A DNA stretch of 64,000 bases from Delphinus delphis (lineage: Eukaryota; Chordata; Mammalia; Artiodactyla; Delphinidae). The stretch covers positions 98,122,957-98,186,956 of the forward strand of contig NC_082689.1 of assembly GCF_949987515.2 (NCBI RefSeq), in the 5' to 3' direction. Below the pieces are notes generated by a model. It made no database searches. It worked only from the letters and a program-made list of their open reading frames with translations, and had not been told where the DNA came from. This document shows, in pieces, positions 1 to 12,200 of the stretch (positions are counted from its first letter, which is position 1; every line of letters starts with the position of its first letter). Made by a program: the position numbers and the translations under genes.

Positions 1-1009
1 TCATTTTTATTGCTAATTTTTTTAGATGTCCGGCCACCTGAAGCATGCCTTTAATGAAAATTATAGTTCATCCTATTCCACAGTAGAGTTTCCCTTTAAA
101 GTATCTTTGGAATTGAACTTTTTTTTTAAGGAAATAAATGCTGCTGATAGATGGAACAGGCAATAAAAGCATCATCTGAAAATTTATTAATGTACCTTAG
201 CAGAGCTGTTCAATATGGAAGATAGTTGGCAATACTGAGGAGTGTTTTGAGTGAATAATGTGGAGTAGATGTGAATTGATACGCCAGTGGTCGTGGTTCA
301 TATTAGAGACATAAAGAAAACACTTTGTTCTCTTATCCATCATACACATTTAATCTTGGGGATTCTACTGTGTTCCGAGTTCACTTTGTAAGTCAAATCC
401 AGGGATGAAAAAGAAGAGTTTTGTATGTTTTGCCTGACAGTAGTAACGCTAAACCGTGAACAAATTGGGATGTTCTTTTAAAACCCTGTGATTTATCTGA
501 CGCTAGTTTTCCCCCCTTAAAATTTAGGATGCGTGGTCCTGAACAAAAGCTGCTAGCGGTCCCTGGGAATGTTGTTACGGTATTTGCCGAAGCGCTGTCT
601 AAAGTGACAATATATTCTGTGCACCCTTCCCACCACCAGACAACAAATGAGTAAATAAATCACAGAAGCTGAAGTCACCAGGGCTCACTGGGGCGGCTGT
701 CAGCCAGGCGGCGGGCCTCTACATTTTCATTTAGCTTGTAGTAGGTGTGTGTTTATGTTTTGAACTAATCGAATCATCATTAACTACGGAAATGGCTGTG
801 GTTTGTTAAACCTGTTGTGCTAATAGTCACCTGAGGCCAGATCTGACATCTCTGATAAAATCGTCCACTCCCTGGAGAAATGGCCAGGGAACCTGGGGAG
901 AGATGCTGTCAGCAGCATGGCTCATGGCTGGATAAAGAGCACAGATTCTCAGGTAGAATGAGCAGTAAGGCTGAATCTATGGGTGCATGGGAAAGTCCAA
1001 GAGGAGTAC
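1..1009. other. Intronic non-coding DNA, nothing recognised
   Basis: No open frame of exon quality flanked by splice sites was seen, and no interspersed repeat was recognised by eye. It is read as intron of the gene whose exon lies near 18.1 kb. Confidence 0.5.
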
Positions 1010-1240
1010 CTGGGTCCGCGGAAAGAGCATGACACTCGAAATTACACCGTAATTAGATTCTGGCTCTGCCACTACCTGCTAACAGGATGCCTCGTAACCT
1101 ATTGGAGCCTGTTTTCTTGTCTGTAAAGGGCGCCCAGAATATTTGTCCTATGTCCCCGTGGCTGTGAGTGTGTTAAAGGGTATATGAGGTGGTTTGGTTT
1201 AACGCTGAGGTGTTACACAAATATTAGATGCTATTTATCA
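1010..1240 (+). repeat. MIR SINE remnant
   Basis: The order of motifs fits a diverged MIR: a TTAGATTCTGGCTCTGCCAC block, then a region like 'cttgggcaagttacttaacc', then 'cctgttttcttgtctgtaaa' and a GTTAAAGG-like end. It is an old tRNA-derived SINE shared across mammals, so it does not help identify the species. Confidence 0.65.
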
Positions 1241-1524
1241 TGTCTTTTGTGTTCTGGAAAGAGCTTAACGTTTCAGGCTAACACTACCAAAGTCTCTTCC
1301 TTATGTGATCAAGTCCCAAATTATAGAGTTTTACATTTTTAGTACGAATTAGTAGGTGGATTTAACACACGGCTGGATATCCAGAATGAAAAACAAGTTG
1401 TTCTAACTTCTTTGACTGACTAGCTTTCCAAAGTCGAATAGTTGGTTGTCTCTTCATATTCCCGTGGTTTCATTTTGCCATCTTCAAGTTAGAAAGCTAC
1501 ATGTACTTGAGGTGGGTCCCTTCC

Positions 1525-1635
1525 CTTCCTTTCCCTTCTCTTCCCCTTTCTTCCCCTCCCCCTGCCCTGTCCCACCCTCCCTCCCTCCCTCCCTCCCTCC
1601 CTCCCTTCCTTCCTTCCTTCCTTCCTTCCTTTTCA
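1525..1635. repeat. Pyrimidine-rich simple repeat (CCCTT/CCCT/CCTT)
   Basis: A run of TTCCC and TCCC units passes into clean CCCT and then CCTT units. The small frame across it encodes only Pro/Ser/Leu/Phe low-complexity sequence and is not a gene. Confidence 0.9.
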
Positions 1636-2238
1636 GTGTTAAAAGATAAGGGCAGTCTCTGTCAGAAAAAGAATGAATGAGCTAGAACACAGTATAACTA
1701 TTATTATCAGACATGCAGTGTTCCTATATGCTGGCTTTGTGTTGGCCATCAGAATTCAAAATAATAAAAATAGAGAGATGAGTGAATTTTATTTTTTTTA
1801 AAGCCTTGCAACCAGAAGATACTTAAAATTATTCCTCCCATAAGCTCTTTTCACAGACAGGACTCATGTTGGGCATGATTTCCTATGAGTGTTACAAGTG
1901 TCTTTCACTAAATTCCAATTCTAATGTTGCTTACCAGGCCTTTCCTTTCTTACAGGCAGGGAATGAAATGTGCTAAATGCAAAGGTTAGATTAGGTGGCA
2001 TCTATCGGAGGGCCCAAGAGAAGTACACAGGAAAAAAAAAAGGTTTTTTTCTTTTTTTTTTTTTTCCCAAGGAAGACAGACAGACTCTCTGGAAAAGAAG
2101 CACAAAGATTTTATTGCACAAGATATCTTCTAGGCAGCTCTAACCTTAATGGCATTCTGTATTTACATTCCTAAACTTCAGCAGTGTTTAAATACTTATT
2201 CTTCTAAATTGAGTCTTTACAGATGATCAAAATTGTAG
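1636..2238. other. Intronic DNA with an A/T-rich slippage tract
   Basis: No gene or named repeat was recognised. Adjacent poly(A) and poly(T) runs at about 2031-2065 form the only notable structure. Confidence 0.45.
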
Positions 2239-2378
2239 ACATTTAAAGCTAGAAGGGACCTTTGAGTTAGACTATTTCTGTGCATTCTATTCAAAGATGA
2301 GGAAATTGAGGGACAGAGAAGTTATGTGACTTGACTAAAATCACACAGCTGGTTAGTGGCAGAGCTAGGACTGGAATG
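2239..2378. repeat. MIR-class SINE remnant
   Basis: The stretch contains 'gctagaagggacctt', 'gatgaggaaattgaggga' and 'tcacacagctggttagtggc', the well-known conserved core of MIR-type elements in the orientation opposite to the copy near 1.1 kb. Confidence 0.75.
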
Positions 2379-3382
2379 TAGATTTCTTATTTCTACTTGT
2401 TCTAAAACTAAAATGGGTCTCTGTTCCCACCCTGGATAAGAATAGGTCACAGTGAAATGGAACTTGATGGACCTCAAGAAACATGTGAGGCTGACCCTCC
2501 TTGTATCCTATCAAATGAAAGGCCAAAGTATGTCCACATGTGACACACACTGCCTTTTCCCTTTGCCCAAATTTGTGTTCTTTAATTATCCTCCCAGTCC
2601 TGGGCTCAGACCTAGTGTCACTCCCCCAGTGATGGGGTTGAAGATGGCAGGGCCACCATGTTGAGGCCAAGTGTATGCACCAGGCAACCACACACATGTG
2701 GTGGGACTGAAAGAAGGGTGGGGAAGGCAATAAACTTCTTTTATTACTTTTTTGTATTATAGAAATTATGAGCTCATTGTCACAACCAGCTGTCAGTTTT
2801 CTACCTCATTTAGGACACTGGTGGACAGATTTCTCTCTATTGTTTATAAAAACAATGGGCAAGCAAGCATTATTTTTAAATTAGGAAGACTTTCCAAGCA
2901 GGGAAGTTGTTTTCCTCCCATACTGGACACATAGAACCTCTCTTTGAACCTTATTGTCAGTGACTGTGGAAGCCATTGAAAGTAGTTACACACTATTAAT
3001 GCCATCTGCTTCTGTGAAAAGGAACCAATATAACATGGTGGGCACTGGAGTCTCCGAACTCAAATAGAAATTTCCCAAGGGTTGCTCATCACACTAATAC
3101 AGAGTAGTTTCTATGGTAGGTCAACATCTGACATCTGTTACTGAAGAAGGATTTAGCAATTTATGGGTGAATATGCCCAGTTTCTCTAGCTTACACCTTC
3201 TGTCCCAGTATACTATTCATAGCTACAACAGCCTTTACTCTCCAGTAGGTATTAGTTTAGATGATTAATTATATGTTCATTCTACATTCTATGCTAGTTA
3301 CAAGAATTAAATCAAATGGGCAACCTCAGAAGTTTATCTGAAGTAAAAATGACTTGTGTTCTATATCGGAGGATCTTTGTCT
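2379..3382. other. Intronic DNA, nothing recognised
   Basis: Short frames occur on both strands (for example 2365-2730 minus), but none has splice-site context, domain-like composition or family resemblance. Confidence 0.45.
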
Positions 3383-3590
3383 GGAGGCTCTTAAACTTTG
3401 GCATAGATTAGAATTACCTGGGGTGCTCTCTAAAATTACAGATGCCTGACCCCACTCCTAGGTATTGTGATTCACTGACGCCAGAGTCGGCCAAGGTATC
3501 TGCGTTTTGAACAAGCAACACTTCTTTCCTCCCCTTACCCCATGAACTGCTTCCAGTGGCTGTCGGCCCACTCCCTGAACAATAGTGACC
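3383..3590 (+). mobile_element. MER5A-type hAT-Charlie non-autonomous element
   Basis: 'ctcttaaactttggcatagattagaattacctgggg', then 'gatgcctgaccccactcc' and 'gtgattcactgacgcc', follow the order of the MER5A consensus. The right terminal repeat is degraded. It is an old DNA transposon remnant. Confidence 0.6.
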
Positions 3591-3689
3591 TAAGAAAATA
3601 TTAGTTGTCATTGTTGGAGTAACTGCATACTAAAGAATCAAAATCACAAGATAATTTACAAACTATGAGGTCTCGTTTCGTGAGATTGT

Positions 3690-4335
3690 CGCTTTAATCA
3701 TGGTTGAGTCAACTCGTACTTAGACTATTGCTGTAGCATCTTACTTTCCCCACCTCTATGTTAACCTCCCTCCATTCCACCCTCCACACTGTACCAGAGA
3801 GCTCTTTCGGAATACAGATCCTACCATGTCAACCCCCTCCCACCTACACACACACACAGACACACACACACACGAAAATAGTCAATGGCCATTAGAGTTA
3901 AGGCAGTATTCCTTGACTTGTGGCCTGGCCACATTAGCCCATCCAGCCTCACTTTCCTCTCCAGCTATACATATACTTTCCTCCCCAGCTGTTCAGACTC
4001 TTTTTGAATTGCCCTCCCATCCTTCCACCTCAAGGTCACTTCCTGGTTGACCTCATGGTGGTAACCACGGGCATTTGCTTTCCTGACTTCTCTCGTATCC
4101 CTCTAGTATTGATTTTTGAAGCCCCTGGAAACTCTTCTTCGCAACACACATCACAGAACTGTTTTACATTTGCTGGTGACATATTGATTACTGTCTCCTT
4201 CCACAAGACTGTAAGCTCTATAAGAACAGGCTCCACGTGTGTTTTTATTCACCTTTGTACCCCTGGCATCTTCCACAGTGCCTGGCACTCAGGAGCTGCT
4301 CAGTACGTATTTGTTGGATGGGTGCATTGATGAAT
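3690..4335 (+). repeat. L2 LINE 3' end
   Basis: The end has the L2 3' UTR signature: 'agactgtaagctctataag', 'acagtgcctggcactcagg', 'tgctcagtacgtatttgttgg'. The upstream pyrimidine-rich part ('cattccaccctccacactg', 'cccatccagcctcac') fits L2 further 5'. A (CA)n tract lies at about 3846-3873. Confidence 0.75.
3846..3873. repeat. (CA)n microsatellite
   Basis: Alternating CA units with two interruptions lie inside the L2 fragment. Confidence 0.85.
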
Positions 4336-6580
4336 TAGTTACGAAGTAAGGTGACCTCTTGAAACCTTCCCTGAATCCCACTGTGCTGGGCTGGGAGAAG
4401 CTGATGACCAGAAGATGAATAAGAAACATTTTGGGAAAGGGTCTTATCACTTTCCTGCATAATGTTTTTGACTGAACAGTAGCTGTCCATCAGTGAGGGG
4501 CTATTCTGCCTGCTCTTTGGAGTAACTGAACCCCCTGGACTGTCATCTGTCTGAGCTGAACTGATGCAACCCAGAGCTTTGTGTTGATCGGTATTATTAT
4601 ACATAGGCCTGATGGTGCTGACCACTTGAGAACAAAAGATGAAGGCTCCCCCAAAGGTGAATCATTGCCCTGGTAACCACCTAGAGAAACTTATAGCTCC
4701 AAGGATTGCTTTATGTACCGACAAGGCAAAGTTTGATTTAAACCCTTGGATACTAACTGAACTTCTAATCTCTAGCTTCCTGCATACCGGCTGGTATTTG
4801 TTGAGGGCAGCAAGCTTATGGTCTCAACCATATATGAAAGTTGTGGGGAGTGAAAGTTGTTTGTGTGGTGGCCTCACTTTTATAGAACTCACTGTTGATT
4901 AAAGTCCATAAAGAACTGAAACATGAAAACAGGTCATCTCTGGAATCAACTTATTCTTGTCACAATTTGGCATCGTCAGGAGTGGACTTGGCTCGTTTGT
5001 CTTGTTTCTCTCTTAGAGGTTTATATGAAGAATATATTTTATTTAAAATCGTATGTTTCTGAGCTCTGTCTTGCTCTCTTTTTACTAGGTAAATCACCAG
5101 TGATCCATTAGCAAAGGAACTAAAATTTCTGATTGAAATGGGTTATTTATGTGTAGACAGAATACGTATGCTTAATTTTTAAATATATGGGCATGCTTTT
5201 TGAGTATAATATAAATTCAACAGGTGTCCTTTCTGAAATCCACAGTAGTGATCCGTCAGTAGGGTGTAGCCATATTTCCAGCTCTTCCAAATCTCCCTTT
5301 CCCTTCTACCTCTTTGTTTCCACTTACTTTCCTCTTTTGCTCATCTACTTACTTAAAATGTGTCCTTTCCATTTGTCCTCTTTCTCAATATTACATTATA
5401 CTCTAACACTCTCATTGGTAAGTGATGATAAAGAGACAAGAGTAAAGAAAAGGGTAAGATGGATAACTCTGCAGTACTTACTGGATTTGCTTTAGGGCAT
5501 TTTAGAATTAGAACACAATGAAATGTGCTTTCAGGTCAATGACTGGCCTGAGCAGTGTACAGATATGGCTTTCTTTCCTGGGCAGTGTCCCTTCAGAGCA
5601 GTCACGAGCATCCGCTCCACCTGTAGAGGACATTGGTGGCACTCTGTGCATACCTCAGAACCATCGAGAGTGCCCCCGCGATTTCTAGCTATCAGTGTCT
5701 GTGATGAAGGGCACTTTTATGTGAGAAGTATTTTTAAAAACCCTCACTGCCTGTGGCAGGCTGGAAACTGACACCCCAGGAGCTGCCCCCAATTATTGAT
5801 TCTTACAGGTTGGTGCATAAATGTCCCAACGCCTTAGCCCCTGGGGTGGGATGATTCTGAGGCCTGTGTTCTGCCCCATTTCCCTGAGATTCCCGTGGAC
5901 TTCACTTCAGTTGCTTAGTAGTGTGCTCTTCAATGGCTCCCTTCTCTGAGTCAATTCCTTACTCCTGTTTTCTGCACTCCTCAAATGAACTACATGCACT
6001 CAACTCTTTGTCCTTTAAGAACCCAAGCTAGACACTGACTAATGATTTAGCAATACTAACTGGGAAATTAAGCTGTGAAGTGATATTTTGCAGGGAACCA
6101 CATTCAAAAAGCCTTGACTTTTCCATCAAAGCCCTTCATCCTCTGCCTTCTCTGCTTGGGAGACCCCTTCCTACCTTCATACCACCTTCGCTGCCATCTC
6201 TGGTGCTACCTGTTCTCTTTAGTTCTTCAAACAACTCAGTTGTCTGTATCTCGATAACAAGGCTTCCACTTGTCTCCTCAGTGCCCTTTGGCTGTAGTTC
6301 TTTACATTTCCTTCCCTTCGCTGCCACTCTTTCAAATAAGCATCTAAGAAAATTACTTCTATTTTCTCTTTTCACTTTTTGCATAACCACTGACAATTTG
6401 TGTATCATACCATCACACTTGAGTCAAATAGCTCTCAAGTCCCCACTAACAACCTTCTTTTTACAAAATGTAGAGGTCCTTTTTGTGTTCTCTTGTCATT
6501 TCTGTTACCATTGAACATGTTGATAACATTTGATAACATTTCATATTGATAACATTTCCTTCCTGAAAATTGTGTCTTGA
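4336..6580. other. Intronic DNA, no gene recognised
   Basis: I see no exon. The string 'aatttggcatcgtcagga' at about 4962 looked a little like a retroviral primer-binding site, but no LTR pair or retroviral frame supports that. The longest frame here (6080-6514 plus, 144 codons) is a Pro/Ser/Leu/Phe-rich translation of pyrimidine-rich DNA without family resemblance. Confidence 0.4.
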
Positions 6581-6745
6581 GTAATTGAATTCTTAGAACC
6601 TTAATATTGCAAGGGACATTTAGTCCAACCATGACATTTTACATCTGGGGGAAACTGAGGACTGAAAAGGTCTATTGATTTGCCCAGCAAGGAGCAAAAG
6701 TGCACCTGACCTACTATCCAGTATGAGAACTGCTTTTGGTAAGTC
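6581..6745. repeat. MIR-like SINE remnant
   Basis: 'gcaagggacatttagtccaacc', 'acatctgggggaaactgagg' and 'gatttgcccagcaagg' follow the order of the MIR-type core, heavily diverged. Confidence 0.5.
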
Positions 6746-6829
6746 CTTATTCCATACTTTCAGAGTATTCATAATTTTTATTCCTTCTGATAGAAAACCC
6801 TCCCAGCTGGTGTCCTGGCTCCTTCCCTA

Positions 6830-7436
6830 CTCAGCCCACTCTCCATTGTAACAGTCAGGATGCTGTTTCTAAAATGTAAATCACAACCTATCGCTCCCCT
6901 ACTTAGCCTCCAATTCCTCTTTACTTAAAATAGAACCCAAAGCCCTTTCCATGCCTTGCAAGACCCCCCTACGGTCCAGCTCTCTCTCTGATCTCATTTC
7001 TTGCTGTTCTTACTCTTAGAGTCCCTATATGCTCCTTCACACGGACTCTCCCTCAGCTGGTCAGCAGGGCAGGCTTAGCACTGCCACTCAGTGCTTGCTT
7101 TATTATTTCTTCTGTTTGGAATGTTTTTGTCCCAGACCATTGCATGGCTGCTTCCTTCCCATTCCCATGATGTGGTCTCAGCTTAAATGGCCACCTCGTC
7201 AGACGTGCCTTACACCAATGTCACATCTCATACTGTCCGTAAACATACCACTGGTTACAATTATATAACTTACTGATTTGACTTGGAGTTTGTCATGTTT
7301 CCCACAATTAGAATACAAATTCATAGAGTACAGGAACTTTGTCTTGTTTGCCATACCTCCAGCACCTAGACCATCGGATGGCCAATAGTTTGCATCTGAT
7401 AAACATTTGTAGGATAAATAAATGAATTAATGAATG
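6830..7436 (+). repeat. L2 LINE 3' end
   Basis: It carries L2 landmarks in order: 'cctatcgctcccctac', 'agaacccaaagcccttt', 'tttggaatgtttttgtccc', 'gtacaggaactttgtcttg' and 'gataaacatttgtaggataaataaatgaa'. This is a second, longer L2 3' segment in the same orientation as the one at 3.7 kb. Confidence 0.8.
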
Positions 7437-7884
7437 ATATCTGAATGTTTCTCATTTCCAAGAACGCTTTCTTTTACTCTCCAATTCTATTACCCAACTA
7501 CATCTCAGTGTTTCTTGCAATAGAATCAAACTGGTTTCCTCATGAACCAATAAGGACAAAATGTATTCCTCACGGGGGCCTTTGTTACAGTTTTCTCTTT
7601 GACCAAAAATCCCATCCTATGCCTCTCTAACCATTCAAGTGGAATCACTCCACCAAAACATAAGTCATGTTCCATTTCCACGAAATTACACCTCCCAGTC
7701 ATCACTGATCACCCTTTCTTCAATTATGTAAAGTGACCCTTCCATTTTATGTAACCTACACACTCATATATAATCTATACTATATTGAATTGCGTCCAGT
7801 TCCTTCATATAATAATATTCAGGCACTGTGCCTAGACAGTGGAATGTGCATGTGTGCATAAGTACTGCCTATCCTCATTACTTT
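7437..7884. other. Intronic DNA, nothing recognised
   Basis: No convincing coding or repeat signal was seen. Confidence 0.4.
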
Positions 7885-8502
7885 CGGACTTTGTGAAGTC
7901 ACTCCCTAAAATTGATTTGCAATCCCGAAATCAAGCCCTGCAGAGCTTTCATGGTCATTCATGGACATTCACAGAGGAGTGAAAACTTTAAGTCATCCGA
8001 CACCTGTGGTCCCAGCTTAGGTCAACCAAAGCAACGCCCCGCCTTCTTTTTTAAGCTCTTCATTTCTACTGGAAATGTGTCCTTTTTGTGCTCTATTTAG
8101 TGACACTTTTTTACGTTTTATGCTTTTTGTGAGCGGTCTTATTGTTGAAGGTGGCCCCCAGGCATAGTGTGAAGTGCTGTCTAGTGTTCCTAAGTGCAAG
8201 CGGTCTGTGCTGTGCCTTGTGGAGAAAATGGGTGTTAGATAAGCTTTGTTCAAGCATGAGTTATAGTGCCGTTGGCGGTTAGTTCAGTGCTAATTAATCA
8301 ACAATATATATTAAACAAGGTGTCTTTAAATAGAAACACTCATAAAACAAGATTACGTATTATTAATGACGAAACTGTTGCAACCAGAGGCCTCCAGAAA
8401 CCTAACCCTATACTTCCCCTAGGAACAATGATTCAGTATTTGTTAATCCAGTGCTCATGACAACTTTATAGAACACACTGTGAATAATGAGAATTGACTG
8501 CA
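7885..8502 (-). mobile_element. Tigger-class (TcMar) DNA transposon remnant
   Basis: The minus strand begins with the terminal sequence CAGTCAATTCTCATTATTC and continues with internal blocks I recognise from Tigger-family elements (plus-strand forms: 'cctaaccctatacttcccc', 'aacaatatatattaaacaagg', 'tttgttcaagcatgag'). The TA target duplication is not preserved, and no transposase frame is left. The subfamily is not certain. Confidence 0.6.
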
Positions 8503-8529
8503 GATGTGAGTATATTATATATGTGGCTG

Positions 8530-8660
8530 TTAGCCTCACTTACGGATTTAGGAGACAAAGAACCCAAGAGTTACTGAAATTAAGTAGTTTGCCCAAGATT
8601 ATTTGCCAAGCTGATAAATGGTAGATCTGGAATCCGGTTGCTGTATTCCAAAGGCTTTTG
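8530..8660. repeat. MIR-class SINE remnant
   Basis: 'aaattaagtagtttgcccaag', 'gctgataaatggtagatctgg' and 'aatccggttgctgtattcc' match the order of the MIR core. The copy is diverged. Confidence 0.5.
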
Positions 8661-8739
8661 GCTTTCAGTTGATGACACCAGTGGCTTTTCTTTGTTTGTT
8701 TGATTTAATTAGCTACAGGATCCTAATTATTTCAGGATC

Positions 8740-8797
8740 TATATATATGTGTATATATATATATACATATACACACACACACACACATATATATACA
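8740..8797. repeat. (TA)n(CA)n microsatellite
   Basis: Alternating TA/TG units turn into a CA run and then TA. It lies just outside the left target-site duplication of L1 copy A. Confidence 0.9.
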
Positions 8798-9231
8798 AAA
8801 ATAGAGGTAGATGATATTTTTTAACACCTTTATTGGAGTATAATTGCTTTACAATGGTGTGTTAGTTTCTGCTTTATAACAAAGTGAATCAGCTATACGT
8901 ATACATATATCCCCATATCTCCTCCCTTTTGCGTCTCCCTCCAACCCACCAATCCCACCCCTCTAGGTGGTCACAAAGCACCGAGCTGATCTCCCTGTGC
9001 TATGCGGCTGCTTCCCACTAGCTATCTATTTTACATTTGGTAGTGTATATATGTCCATGCCACTCTCTCACTTCGTCCCAGCTTCCCCTTCCCCCTTCCC
9101 CCTCCCTGTATGCTCAGTCCATTCTCTACATCTGCGTCTTTATTGCTGTCCTGCTCCTAGGTTCTTCAGAACCACTTTTTTTTTTTCTTTTTTTAGATTC
9201 CATATATATGTGTTAGCATAGGGTATTTGTT

Positions 9232-12200
9232 TTACTCTTTCTGACTTACTTCACTCTGTGTGACAGTCTCTAGATCCATACACCTCACTACAAATAACTC
9301 AATTTCATTTCTTTTTGTGGCTGAGTAATATTCCGTTGTATATATGTGCCACATCTTCTTTATCCAGTCATCTGTTGATGGACACTTAGGTTGCTTCCAT
9401 ATCCTGGCTATTGTAAATAGTGCTGCAGTCAATATTGTGATACATGACTCTTTTTGAATTATGTTTTTCTCCAGGTATATGCCCAGTAGTGGAATTGCTG
9501 GATCGTGTGGTAGTTCTGTTTTTACTTTTTTAAGGAACCTCCATAGTGGCTGTATCAATTTACATCCCCACCACCAGTGCAAGAGTGTTCCCTTTTCTCC
9601 ACACCCTCTCCAGAATTTACTGTTTGTAGATTTTTTGATGATGGCCATTCGCACTGGTGGGAGGTTATACCTCATTGTAGTTTTAATTTGCATTTCTCTA
9701 ATGATTAGTGATTTTGAGCATTCTTTCATGTGTTTGCTGGAAATCTGTATATCTTCTTTGGAGAAATGTCTATTTAGGTCTTCTGCCCATTTAGGATTGG
9801 GTTGTTTGTTTTTTGGATACTGAGCTGCATGAGCTGCTTGTATATTTTGGAGATTAATCCTTTGTCAGTTGCTTCATTTGCAAATATTTTCTCCCATTCT
9901 GAGGGTTATCTTTTCATCTTGTTTATGGTTTCCTTTGCTGTGCAAAAGCTTTGAAGTTTCATTAGGTCCCATTTGTTTATTTTTGGTTTTATTTGCATTT
10001 CTCTAGGAGGTGGGTCAAAAAGGATCTTGCTGGGATGTATGTCATAGAGTGTTCTGCCTATGTTTTCCTCTAAGAGTTTGATAGTGTCTGGCCTTACATT
10101 TAGGTCTTTAATTCACTTTGAGTTTATTTTTGTGTATGGTTGTAGGGAGTGTTCTAATTTCATTCTTTTACATGTAGCTGTCCAGGTTTCCCAGCACCAC
10201 TTATTGAAGAGGCTGTCTTTTCTCCATTGTATATTCTTGCCTCTTTTATCAAAGATAAGGTGACCGTATGTTCGAGGGATTATCTCTGGGCTTTCTATCC
10301 TGTTCCCTTGATCTATATTTCTGTTTTTGTGCCAGCACCATGCTGTCTTGATTACTATAGCTTTGTAGCATAGTCTGACATCTGGGAGACTGATTCCTCC
10401 AGCTCTGTTTTTCTTTCTCAAGATTGCTTTGGCTATTCGGGGTCTTTTGTGTTTCATACAGGTTTTTTTTTTTTTTTTTTTTTTTTGCGGTACACAGGCC
10501 TCTCACTGTTGTGGCCTCTCCCATTGCAGAGCACAGGCTCCGGATGCACAGGCTCAGCAGCCATGGCTCACGGGCCTAGCTGCTCCGCGGCATGTGGGAT
10601 CTTCCTGGACCGGGGCACGAACCCGTGTCCCCTGCATCAGCAGGTGGACTCTGAACCACTGTGCCACCAGGGAAGTCCCATCCAGATTTTTTGGAAATTT
10701 TTTGTTCTCGTTCTGTGAAAAATGCCATTGGTAGTTTGATAGGGATTGCATTGAATCTGTAGATGGCTTTGGGAGGTATAGTTATTTTCACAATGTTGAT
10801 TCTTCCAATCCAAATACATGGTATATCTTTCCATCTGTTTGTATCATCTTTAATTTCTTTCATCAGTGTCTCATAGTTTTCTGCATACAGGTCTTTTCTC
10901 TCCTTAGGTAGGTTGATTACTAGGTATTTTATTCTTTTTGTTGCAGTGGTAAATGGGAGTGTTTCCTTAATTTCTGTTTCAGATTTTTCATCATTAGTGT
11001 ATAGGAATGCAAGAGATTTCTGTGCATTACTTTTGTATCCTGCTACTTTACCAAATTCATTGATTAGCTCTAGTAGTTTTCTGGTAGCTTCTTTAGGATT
11101 CTCTATGTATAGTGTCATGTCACCTGCAAACAGGGACAGCTTTACTTCTTTTCTGTTTTGGGTTCCTTTTATTTCTTTTTCTTCTCTAATTGCTGTAGCT
11201 AAATCTTCCAAAACTTGTTGAATAATAGTGGTGAGAGTGGGCAACCTTGTCTTGTTCCTGATCTTAGCAGAAATGGTTTCAGTTTGTCACCATTGAGAAT
11301 GATGTTGGCTGTGGGTTTGTCATATATGGGCTTTATTATGTTGAGTAAGTTCCCTCTATGCCTACTTTCTGGAGGGTTTTTATCATAAATGGGTGTTGAA
11401 TTTTGTCAAAAGCTTTTTCTGCATCTATTGAGATTATCACATGGTTTTTGTCCTTCAGTTTGTTAATATGTTTTATCACATTGATTGATTTGCATATATT
11501 GAAGAATCCTTGCATTCCTGGGATAAACCCCACTTGATCATGGTGTATGATCATTTTAATGTGCTATTGGATTCTGTTTCCTGTTATTTTGTTGAGTAGT
11601 TTTGCATCTATGTTCATCAGTGATATTGGCCTGTTGTTTTCTTTCTTTGTAACATCTTTGTCTGGTTTTGTTATTAGGGTGATGGTGGCCTCATAGAATG
11701 TGTTTGGGACAGTTCATCCCTCTGCTATATTCTGGAAGAATTTGAGAAGGATAGGTGTTAAGCTCTTCTCTAAATGTTTGATAGAATTCACCTGTAAAAC
11801 CATCTGGTCCTGGGCTTTTATTGGTTGGAAGATTTTTAATCACAGTCTCAATTTCAGTGTTTGTGATTGGTCTGTTTATATTTTGTATTTTTCCTGGTTC
11901 AGTCTTGGAAGGTTGTGTTTTTCTAAGAATTTGTCCATTTCTTCCAGGTTGTCCATTTTATTGGCATATAATTGCTTGTAATAGTCTCTCATGATCCTTT
12001 GTATTTCTGCAGTGTCAGTTGTTACTCCTCCTTTTTCATTCTAATTCTGTTGATTTGAGTCTTCTCCCTTTTTGCTTGATGAGTCTAGCTAATGGTTTAT
12101 CAATTTTGTTTATCTTCTCAAAAAACCAGCTTTTAGTTTTATTGATCTTTCCTATCATTTCTTTTTCATTTATTTCTAATCTCATCTTTGTGATTTCTTT

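Noticed and set aside
4950..5010. 'aatttggcatcgtcagga', like a retroviral primer-binding site after an LTR
   Set aside because: No second LTR, no gag/pol frame and no TG...CA boundaries were found around it; probably chance.
9461..9823. Plus-strand frame of 120 codons and similar plus-strand frames in the other L1s (for example 22725-23393, 41921-42325)
   Set aside because: They are antisense shadows of L1 ORF2 and recur at the matching places of each L1.
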